A DNA stretch of 64,000 nt from Streptomyces aurantiogriseus (GTDB taxonomy: Bacteria > Actinomycetota > Actinomycetes > Streptomycetales > Streptomycetaceae), in contig NZ_BMSX01000013.1 in NCBI RefSeq assembly GCF_014649375.1, positions 62,001 through 126,000 on the forward strand. Reading direction: 5' to 3'. This document shows, in pieces, positions 50,501 to 57,295 of this stretch (the stretch's first letter is position 1; each line of letters begins with the position of its first letter). The position numbers were made by a program, and so were the translations under genes. The notes below the pieces were generated by a model, which ran no database searches, was not told the DNA's origin, and was given only the letters and a program-made list of their open reading frames with translations.

Positions 50501-50893
50501 GTGCTCGAACTCACCATGGCCACCGTCTCGGGGACGGAAGAGGGTGCCACCGCCGGCATGCTCATGGCCGACGCGCCCAGCGAGCCGGGCGCCGTGCTGC
50601 GGGTGGGCCGGGACAAGGCCGTGTGCCGCCTCGTGACCCCCGAGGACTGGCTGTTCGTCTCCCGGGTCCACCTGGAGTTCCTCTGCGGCCCCGAGGGCGT
50701 CTGGCAGGTCACCTGGCTGCGCGGCTCCCAGCCGGACCCGTCGTCCGAGGTCCGGCTGGTGGTCGGCGAGTACGCCCAGACCATCGCGTACGGCGGGACC
50801 GTACAGCTGCCGCGGGGCGGCAACGGCGAGCTCGTCGTCGTGGACCGCACCGGGCCGCGCAGCGTGAACGTGGGCTTCTACCACGAGGCGTGA
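50501..50893 (+). CDS. FHA-domain protein
   Basis: The 130-residue protein appears to be a single FHA-like domain. The phospho-Thr binding signature is V-L-R-V-G-R-D-K-A, and V-S-R-V-H-L-E-F carries the conserved Ser/Arg/His. The start is GTG 50501 behind AGGAG. It would bind a phosphothreonine peptide made by a Ser/Thr kinase. No kinase is adjacent. It converges with the methyltransferase gene. Confidence 0.8.
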   Translation: MLELTMATVSGTEEGATAGMLMADAPSEPGAVLRVGRDKAVCRLVTPEDWLFVSRVHLEFLCGPEGVWQVTWLRGSQPDPSSEVRLVVGEYAQTIAYGGTVQLPRGGNGELVVVDRTGPRSVNVGFYHEA

Positions 50894-50916
50894 CCTGCGG
50901 GTCACTGCGCGAAGGG

Positions 50917-51588
50917 CTACGCCAGGACGCGCGCCAGCGCGAACCCGTCGTAGCCCTTGGTGCCCACCGTCTGGATCGCCGTGCCGCTCAACCTCGGGTG
51001 GGAGCCGATGAGTTCGATCGCGGCGCGGCTGCCCCGCACGTCCCCCGCGTCGCTGTCCGCGTCGGTCACCCGGCCGCCCCGGACGACGTTGTCGACGACG
51101 ATCAGACTGCCCGTGCTGGTGAGCCGGAGCGCCCACTCGAGGTAGTTGGCGTTGTTGGCCTTGTCGGCGTCGATGAAGACCAGGTCGAACGGGGGCGGGT
51201 TCTCGTCGGCCAGCAGCGGCAGCAGGTCCAGGGCCGCGCCCACCCGCACCTCGACCTGGGCCTCGAGGCCCGCGCGGGCGATGTTGCGGGTGGCGACCTC
51301 CGCGTGCTTCGGGTTGTACTCCAGCGAGATCAGGTGGCCGTCGGCCGGGAGCGCGCGGCCCAGCCAGATCGTGCTGTACCCGCCGAGCGTGCCGATCTCC
51401 AGGATGTTGCGCGCGCCCTGGATCTCGGCGAGCAGTTGTAGCAGTTTGCCCTGGCTCGCCGTGACGTTGACGGGCGGGAGCTCGGCTGCCTCGCTGTCGC
51501 GCAGCGCGGCCTCCATCACCTCGTCGTGCGGGGCGAGGTGGGCGGTGAAGTAGGCGTCGACGGCGTCCCACACCTGCGACTCGCTCAT
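50917..51588 (-). CDS. O-methyltransferase, class I SAM-dependent (methyltransf_3 family)
   Basis: The 223-residue protein has the SAM site ILEIGTLGGYSTIWLGRALP, acidic loop LISLEYNPKHAEVA, metal-binding DLVFIDADKANNANYLEW, and IVVDNVVRGGRVTD. This is the CCoAOMT-like, Mg2+-dependent type that methylates catechols or related phenols. A promoter with TTGACA and TAACTA would start transcription near 51619, so the ATG at 51588 must be used; the ATG at 51624 is upstream of the message. A palindromic operator covers the -10. Confidence 0.92.
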   Translation of the reverse strand: MSESQVWDAVDAYFTAHLAPHDEVMEAALRDSEAAELPPVNVTASQGKLLQLLAEIQGARNILEIGTLGGYSTIWLGRALPADGHLISLEYNPKHAEVATRNIARAGLEAQVEVRVGAALDLLPLLADENPPPFDLVFIDADKANNANYLEWALRLTSTGSLIVVDNVVRGGRVTDADSDAGDVRGSRAAIELIGSHPRLSGTAIQTVGTKGYDGFALARVLA

Positions 51589-51624
51589 GCGCTCTGCCTC
51601 TCGTGTACCTGACATATCGGTCAT

Positions 51625-51654
51625 CTAGTTAGCAACGCTAACTAGTCGTGTCAA
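51625..51654 (-). promoter_or_regulatory. Promoter plus perfect palindromic operator of the methyltransferase gene
   Basis: Reading right to left, TTGACA (51654-51649) and TAACTA (51631-51626) are 17 bp apart, a near-consensus housekeeping promoter. The palindrome CTAGTTAGC-AAC-GCTAACTAG (51625-51645) spans the -10 and half the spacer. A bound dimeric repressor would block RNA polymerase. No regulator gene of TetR/MarR type sits beside it, so the repressor is encoded elsewhere. Confidence 0.8.
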
Positions 51655-51715
51655 CGCCGCCGCTGTGCCCGAGTTCCCCGCCGACCGGACCTCGCAGGTT
51701 TCCGGCAGGCGGAAT

Positions 51716-52960
51716 TCAGCCGTTCGGCCCAGGAGGGGGCGGGGGCGGGGGAGAGAACGACGGCATGGGCGGCAGAGGGGGTGAGGTGGGCGTACCGGGC
51801 GTAGAAGGCGCCGTGCCCGGCATCGCGGGCTCGACGAGTCGCTGCCCCCAGGCGAACCGCCTCGCCCGCACCCTCCGTACGCGGAGCAGGACCGCCCCCG
51901 CCACCAGGGCCGCGAGCCCGCCCCCGACCGTCAGCAGCCACAGCGGGATCCCGGCCACCGTGAGCAGCCGGTTCTCGTACACCACCTGCCGGAACGCCGT
52001 GTCCTTCGCCGTACGGCGCAGCTCGTGGTCCCCCGAGATCGACGACGGCTCCGGGAGCTCCTGCGCGAGGGCCGTCAGGAACGGCGTACCGGCCGCCAGC
52101 TCGCCCAGCGGGCCCGTCGTCGCCTCGACCCGCCCCGCGAAGGTGACCCTGGGCCGCTCCCCGCCGATCCGTGACACCGGCTCCATGCGGTGGTCGGCCA
52201 GCACGTACAGGCCGAGGGACTGCGGAGTCGTCGCGAGCCGGGACAGCCGCATGGGGTAGACGAGGCTGCCGCTGGCGAAGGTGAGGTGGAGCGGTTCGAG
52301 GTCGCCGCGCAGCGGGGTGCCGGCGGTCTCCGGGGCCAGCCGTACCGCCACGTACTCCCAGCGCTTGTCGACGTACGGCTGGAGGGCCGTCTCCAGGCGG
52401 GGCGGGAAGGTGAAGTCGTTGTCGCCCAGCCAGTCGTCCAGGGCGGCCGGGTCGGTGGCCGTCAGCCGGGCCACGTCGAACGGCCCCAGCCGCTCACGCC
52501 CGACCACACCCACGCCGGGACCCGCCCCCGGCTCCGGCGGGGCGGCCCCCACCGCGCCGTCGCCGGTGGACAGCGGCCAGTCGCCGTCCTGTGGCCAGAA
52601 GTAGTGGCGGACGCGCTCCTCGGGGGCGGTGGCGTCGGTCAGTTCGTCGAAGAGCTCCGAGTCGCCGAGCTTCACGGTCGCCCGGCTCGGGACCGGCATG
52701 ATCCAGGCGGCCCGGTCGGCGTCCCCGGTGACCGACAGGCTCATCACGATCTGCTCCTGCTCCCCGTCCCAGCGCACGACGGAGACCTCCCGGCGCACCG
52801 CGACCCGCTGCTCGTCACCCGGGACGAGCGCGCCGCAGCCGCAGGCGTGGGCGGGGGTGACGAGGGAGCCGATCTGGGTGGCGAGGAGGGCGAGAAGGAG
52901 GCTGGGCAGCCGCCCCCGCCCTACCCGTCCTGTGTGCCGTTCCCGCAGGAAACCGAGCAT
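51716..52960 (-). CDS. DUF2330 surface protein
   Basis: The 414-residue protein has a signal peptide (LPSLLLALLATQIGSLVTPA) followed by HACGCGALVPG, the DUF2330 Cys-rich start. The extracellular DUF2330 domain (about residues 40-325) contains MPVPSRATVKLGDSELFDEL and RLSRLATTPQSLGLYVLADH. One membrane helix near the end (about 345-365, LTVAGIPLWLLTVGGGLAAL) precedes a Pro-rich cytoplasmic tail. DUF2330 is of unknown function, with a predicted adhesion-like beta fold. It is divergent from the GT87-PAP2 gene. Confidence 0.88.
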   Translation of the reverse strand: MLGFLRERHTGRVGRGRLPSLLLALLATQIGSLVTPAHACGCGALVPGDEQRVAVRREVSVVRWDGEQEQIVMSLSVTGDADRAAWIMPVPSRATVKLGDSELFDELTDATAPEERVRHYFWPQDGDWPLSTGDGAVGAAPPEPGAGPGVGVVGRERLGPFDVARLTATDPAALDDWLGDNDFTFPPRLETALQPYVDKRWEYVAVRLAPETAGTPLRGDLEPLHLTFASGSLVYPMRLSRLATTPQSLGLYVLADHRMEPVSRIGGERPRVTFAGRVEATTGPLGELAAGTPFLTALAQELPEPSSISGDHELRRTAKDTAFRQVVYENRLLTVAGIPLWLLTVGGGLAALVAGAVLLRVRRVRARRFAWGQRLVEPAMPGTAPSTPGTPTSPPLPPMPSFSPPPPPPPGPNG

Positions 52961-53212
52961 GCCAGTCGCCCTCCGTGGTCGATCCGTCGCTGATCACTGC
53001 CCGTGGTGGCTACGACGGGTACGACGGGGGGACCGGTTCCGTTCGTGTGAAGAGCGGGTTCCGTTCGTGCTGTGACTCAGATCGCACTCCGTGGAGGCGA
53101 CTTTCACCCCTGCGCACTATCGTCTTCTGGACAAAAGGAGAGCGGACGTCAGGTGAAGGCGGGGTGGCCTGCGTCTCTGTCCGGGGGCGGTGCGAGCCTC
53201 ATAGGGTTCGTC

Positions 53213-55315
53213 ATGGCACCTCACGCATGGGACGCGTGGGACGACGGGGCGGGAGGCCGACGAGGCGTGGCGAATGCGGAGCACAGCGGGCGACCTGCGG
53301 AACGCTTCGGGGCGACGGCGGTCGACACGGCGAGAGCGCGTCTGCGCGCGGCCCGCCTCGGCCTCTGGCTGGTCGCGGCGGTCCTCGCCGTACGGCAGGT
53401 GGCCGTCGTCCTCGGCACCCCGCGCGGAGAGCGGCTGACGGACCTGGAGACCTGGGTCGGACCCGACGGCGTCCTGCACGTCAACGGTTCGCTCTACGAC
53501 TCCACACGCTTCACGGGCACCCCCTTCGGCGGCCTCGTCCTCAAGCCCCTCACCCGAGCGGCCGAACAGGCCCTCGGCTGGGGCTGGACCTTCGGCACGC
53601 TGCTGCTGGTCGCGGCTCTGGGCCTGGTGGTGGCGCGAGCCCTGCCGCAACCGGTGAGCAGACGCACCTCGCTCCTGGCCGCCCCGGTCGCGATCAGCCT
53701 GCTCATGCTGTCCCTCCCGGTCCGCAACACCCTCTGGCTCGGCCAGACCAGCATCATCCCGGTCCTGCTCGTCCTGCTCGGCTGCTTCGTCGTGCGGGGG
53801 GAGCGAGCGGGCGGCGCGCTGATCGGCGTGGCGGCGGCGCTGCAGCCGACGGTGCTGCTGTTCGCCCCGCTGCTGTGGTTCACGGGCCGCAGGCACGCGG
53901 CGCTCTCCACCGGCGCGACGTTCGCCGGCACGACCCTGCTCGCCTGGGCGGCGATGCCGCACGACTCGTACACCTACTGGGTCCACCACATGGCGGGCGT
54001 GGGCCTCGGCGGCAAGGCGGACGCCCTCGCCAACCAGTCCCTCCACGGCGCCCTGCTGCGGCTGGACCTCTCGGGCCCGCTGGAGATCGCGCTGTTCCTG
54101 GCGCTGGGCGCGACGGTCGCCGTCCTCGGGGTGCGCAGGGCGGTGCGGTACGCGCGCGACGGTCAGCTGCTGCTGGCGGTGGCCGTCACGGGCTGCGCGG
54201 CGATCGCCGTGTCGCCGACGACCTGGCAGCACCAGCTGCTGTGGGTGCTGCTGGCGGTCGTCGGCCGCGTGGGCAAGCGGGCCTCCGACCGCTACGTCTG
54301 GCCGGTGGCGGTCATCCTGGTGATGACGCTCCCCGCGAAGATGATGCTGCCGAACATGGCGGCGCTGTATCCGCTGCGGGACAACGTTGTGCTGCTGGCG
54401 GCGGTGGCGGCGGCGACGGTGATTCCTTTCCTCTCGCGCACGTCGGAGTACTACCGCACGCCGATCCCGACGGAGTACGCGACGCCGGTGCCGGCGCGGT
54501 GGAAGCACGTACCGCTGCTGCCGTTCCTGCGCCGGGTGCTGACCCGCCCGAACCTGCTGCTGGAGCTGTTGCTGATCCGCGTGACGTACGCGGCGTACCA
54601 GCAGGTGCGGCTGGCGGCGACGGGCGGCACGATCTCCGGGGGCCGGGAGCGGGCGGAGGCCCACGGCCAGGAGATCCTCGACATCGAACGCTTCCTGCAC
54701 ATCGACATCGAGCACGCGGTCAACCACTGGGTGGTCGGGGTCGACTGGCTGCGGAACTTCTTCGACTTCTACTACGAGTCGTTCCACTTCGTGGTGCCGC
54801 TGTCGGTGCTGGCGGTCCTGTACTGGCGGCGGCCGGTGGACTACCGCTGGGCCCGGTCCTCGCTCGGCTTCGCGACCTTGCTCGCCCTGGTCGGCTTCTG
54901 GCTGTACCCGCTGGCCCCGCCGCGCCTGATGCCGGCGCTGGGCATCATCGACACGGTGCACGGCGTGCAGGACTTCTCCAAGCCGGACTACGGGACGCTG
55001 ACGGCGTTGACGAACCAGTACGCGGCCATGCCCTCCCTGCACTTCGGGTGGTCGCTGTGGTGTGGAATGGTGATCGCGATCGTGGCGCCGAAGGGATGGA
55101 TGAAGGCGTTGGGCCTGCTTCATCCGTTCTTCACGGCGTCCGCGATCGTGGCCACCGGCAATCACTGGGTGCTGGACGCGGTCGGAGGCGCGCTGGTGGT
55201 GTTCGCGGGCTTCGGGCTGGCTTATGCCTTCCAGGGGCCGCGGGCTCGGGCGGCGGTGGTGACGCAGGCCGCCGTCGAGCCGGCTGTGTTGGAGAAGGAC
55301 CCGACGCCCAGCTGA
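53213..55315 (+). CDS. Fusion of a GT87-like polyprenyl-mannosyltransferase and a PAP2 phosphatase
   Basis: The 700-residue integral membrane protein has about 12-14 helices. The N-terminal half (about residues 30-400) resembles GT87/DUF2029 alpha-mannosyltransferases (PimE-like), with the candidate catalytic Asp in LTDLETWVGPDG and helices such as LLLVAALGLVVARALP. The C-terminal half (about 450-680) is a PAP2_3 domain: LDIERFLHIDIEHAVNHWVV, YAAMPSLHFGWSLWCG (PSLH) and ATGNHWVLDAVGG with the catalytic His and Asp. One chain may thus add a sugar and act on a phospholipid carrier. ATG 53213 is followed by GTG 53268 as an alternative. Confidence 0.85.
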   Translation: MAPHAWDAWDDGAGGRRGVANAEHSGRPAERFGATAVDTARARLRAARLGLWLVAAVLAVRQVAVVLGTPRGERLTDLETWVGPDGVLHVNGSLYDSTRFTGTPFGGLVLKPLTRAAEQALGWGWTFGTLLLVAALGLVVARALPQPVSRRTSLLAAPVAISLLMLSLPVRNTLWLGQTSIIPVLLVLLGCFVVRGERAGGALIGVAAALQPTVLLFAPLLWFTGRRHAALSTGATFAGTTLLAWAAMPHDSYTYWVHHMAGVGLGGKADALANQSLHGALLRLDLSGPLEIALFLALGATVAVLGVRRAVRYARDGQLLLAVAVTGCAAIAVSPTTWQHQLLWVLLAVVGRVGKRASDRYVWPVAVILVMTLPAKMMLPNMAALYPLRDNVVLLAAVAAATVIPFLSRTSEYYRTPIPTEYATPVPARWKHVPLLPFLRRVLTRPNLLLELLLIRVTYAAYQQVRLAATGGTISGGRERAEAHGQEILDIERFLHIDIEHAVNHWVVGVDWLRNFFDFYYESFHFVVPLSVLAVLYWRRPVDYRWARSSLGFATLLALVGFWLYPLAPPRLMPALGIIDTVHGVQDFSKPDYGTLTALTNQYAAMPSLHFGWSLWCGMVIAIVAPKGWMKALGLLHPFFTASAIVATGNHWVLDAVGGALVVFAGFGLAYAFQGPRARAAVVTQAAVEPAVLEKDPTPS

Positions 55316-55349
55316 TCGGGCTCCTGTGAGGGACGCAGGAACAGGACGC

Positions 55350-56057
55350 ATGCTCATAGAAAAGGCGCGGCGGCTGCTGGTCGGCACCGCCGCTGGTGTG
55401 GTGGTGCTGTCCGGGGCGGGCTGCTCCGGACAGGACGCCGGGCAGGACGCCGGGAAGGGATTTGGCGCGAGGGCGGGCGGTGCCCTGACGTACGAGGCAC
55501 TGAGGAGCCTGGCCTTCAAGGACGGAGAGGTTCCGAACACGCACGACACGCCTGTCGAGGAACCCGCCCCCAAGAAGAGCGAGCGGACCTTCCCGCCGGT
55601 CTCCGACGCGTCCTGCCAGAGCGTTCTCGACGTCCTGGAGGCCAAGGGCGCATCCGCCGTCGTACGGCAGGTCTTCAACTGGAAGGACGACCTCTGGGGC
55701 GGCGGATCGACGCTGGCGTCCTACCGGGGCGAGGGCGCGGAGCAGGCCTTCGACCGGCTCGAGGAAGGCCTGCAGACCTGCCGGTCCTACTCCGGGGAGT
55801 CGTACGAGGGCGCGTACACGACCGAGGTCACCGGGGTGGGCGCCCCGCAGGTGGGGCAGGTCGGGGACGAGGCGCTGACCTTCCGCACCGTCACGCCCAC
55901 GAAGGACGGCCTGGTGATGCACCAGGACCACGTCTTCGTGCGCACCGGCAAGGTCACCGCCACGTTCCGCAAGGCGGAGGCGGGCCATGAGGGGACGTTT
56001 CCCCGGGATCTGGTGCAGCGGCAGGTGGATCGGCTGGCGGAGGCGCAGGGCTCTTGA
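55350..56057 (+). CDS. Secreted lipoprotein of unknown function
   Basis: The 235-residue protein has a signal peptide with lipobox LSGAGC (Cys25), so it is anchored to the outer membrane face by lipid. A short Gly/Asp/Gln spacer follows. The main domain (about residues 60-235) contains two Cys (ASCQSVLDVLEAKG, QTCRSYSGE) that could form a disulphide, and DEALTFRTVTPTKDGLVM, HVFVRTGKVTATFRK. It resembles actinobacterial sensor-domain or PknH-like extracellular domains. GTG 55326 is an in-frame alternative start. It follows the GT87-PAP2 gene on the same strand. Confidence 0.75.
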   Translation: MLIEKARRLLVGTAAGVVVLSGAGCSGQDAGQDAGKGFGARAGGALTYEALRSLAFKDGEVPNTHDTPVEEPAPKKSERTFPPVSDASCQSVLDVLEAKGASAVVRQVFNWKDDLWGGGSTLASYRGEGAEQAFDRLEEGLQTCRSYSGESYEGAYTTEVTGVGAPQVGQVGDEALTFRTVTPTKDGLVMHQDHVFVRTGKVTATFRKAEAGHEGTFPRDLVQRQVDRLAEAQGS

Positions 56058-56109
56058 CGCCCATGAGTGCCTGCCGCATCACAGCCGGTGCCCGTTTCAT
56101 CCCGATAAG

Positions 56110-57237
56110 ATGCATTTTGTGATCAGGTCGGGACGGCTCCGGCGTCGCCACCCTCCCCACGGTGGCCAGGGGAAAGCAGTACTGATGTCGCCGGTGATTG
56201 TCACCGTCGTCATCAGCAGCCTGGCATTCTCCACTCCGCGGGAGATCGCCTTCAGCCGTCTGCTGCCCGCGGCACCCGCCCTCGCAGCCGCGGTGTGGCC
56301 CGTACTCCCGACGGTCCTGCTGGGGGCGTTCTGCCTCCTGGTCATGACCGGGCTCAGCTTCGTCTACGCCGATCTGGGAACGCCGTACACGGCCGCTGCG
56401 ATCGCTGCCGTCACCCTGGCGGCCGCGTACGCGAGCCATCTCCGACTCCAACGAGAGGAGACGCTCTTCCAGCTCAGGCTCGTCGCGGACGCGGCCCAGA
56501 AAGTGCTGCTGCGCCCGCTGCCGCGCCGGATCCATGACGTCGAGATCGAGTCCCTGTATCTGGCGGCCCAGGAGCAGGCCCGGATCGGAGGCGACTTCTA
56601 CGAGGCGGCCGACACGCCGTACGGGGTTCGGCTGCTCATCGGCGACGTGCGCGGCAAGGGCCTGTCGGCGGTGGGGGCGGCCTCGGTGGTGATCAACTGC
56701 TTCAGGGAGAACGCGTACGACCAGCCCGACCTGAAGGGCATCATCCGTCGCCTGGAGACCAGCATCGCCCGCTACAGCATGGCGACCCCCGCCGCCGATC
56801 AGCCGGAGCACTTCGCCACCGCTCTGATCGCCGAGATCCCGTACGGCGGCGGGCGCATCAGAGTTCTCAACTGCGGGCACCCACCACCGCTGCTGGTGCA
56901 GCGCGGGGAGGTCCACGTCCTCGAGCCGACCACCCCCTCGGCGCCCCTCAATCTCGCGGCGCTGGTCGGAGACGACTACTGGGTCGACACCGTCACCTTC
57001 TTCCCGGGTGACCAGATGCTGCTCTACACCGACGGGGTTTCGGAGACCCGGGACCGCGCCGGCGAGTTCTTCCCGCTGTCGGACTGGATGCGGGAGCACA
57101 GCCCGGCGCCGCCCCGAGAGCTGCTGGACCGGCTTCACCTGGACCTGCTCCACTACAGCGGCGGAAGACTCGACGACGACATCGCCGCGCTCGCCGTGCG
57201 CTGCCGGCCCGCACGGGCCGCAAACGGTGCCGGGTGA
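56110..57237 (+). CDS. Membrane-anchored PP2C-type (SpoIIE) serine phosphatase
   Basis: The 375-residue protein has three predicted N-terminal membrane helices (about residues 26-115; LPAAPALAAAVWPVLPTVLL, LLVMTGLSFVYADL, YTAAAIAAVTLAAA). A SpoIIE PP2C domain follows with all metal-binding motifs: QARIGGDFYEAADTPYG, LLIGDVRGKGLSAVG, FPGDQMLLYTDGVSE and LDDDIAALAV. It should dephosphorylate an anti-sigma-factor antagonist. The start is uncertain: ATG 56110 or GTG 56119 (VIRSGRLRRRHP), the latter matching the usual family start. The next gene encodes a second SpoIIE phosphatase. Confidence 0.85.
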   Translation: MHFVIRSGRLRRRHPPHGGQGKAVLMSPVIVTVVISSLAFSTPREIAFSRLLPAAPALAAAVWPVLPTVLLGAFCLLVMTGLSFVYADLGTPYTAAAIAAVTLAAAYASHLRLQREETLFQLRLVADAAQKVLLRPLPRRIHDVEIESLYLAAQEQARIGGDFYEAADTPYGVRLLIGDVRGKGLSAVGAASVVINCFRENAYDQPDLKGIIRRLETSIARYSMATPAADQPEHFATALIAEIPYGGGRIRVLNCGHPPPLLVQRGEVHVLEPTTPSAPLNLAALVGDDYWVDTVTFFPGDQMLLYTDGVSETRDRAGEFFPLSDWMREHSPAPPRELLDRLHLDLLHYSGGRLDDDIAALAVRCRPARAANGAG

Positions 57238-57266
57238 GTCGGGCCGATGCCGGGTGAGTCGGGCCG
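57228..57266. repeat. Perfect 19-bp tandem duplication at the end of the phosphatase gene
   Basis: TGCCGGGTGAGTCGGGCCG occurs at 57228-57246 and again at 57248-57266. The first copy includes the stop codon of the phosphatase gene. It is a local duplication and may be variable between strains. Confidence 0.85.
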
Positions 57267-57295
57267 GGCCCGCACAGCGGTGATATGAAAGGTAT

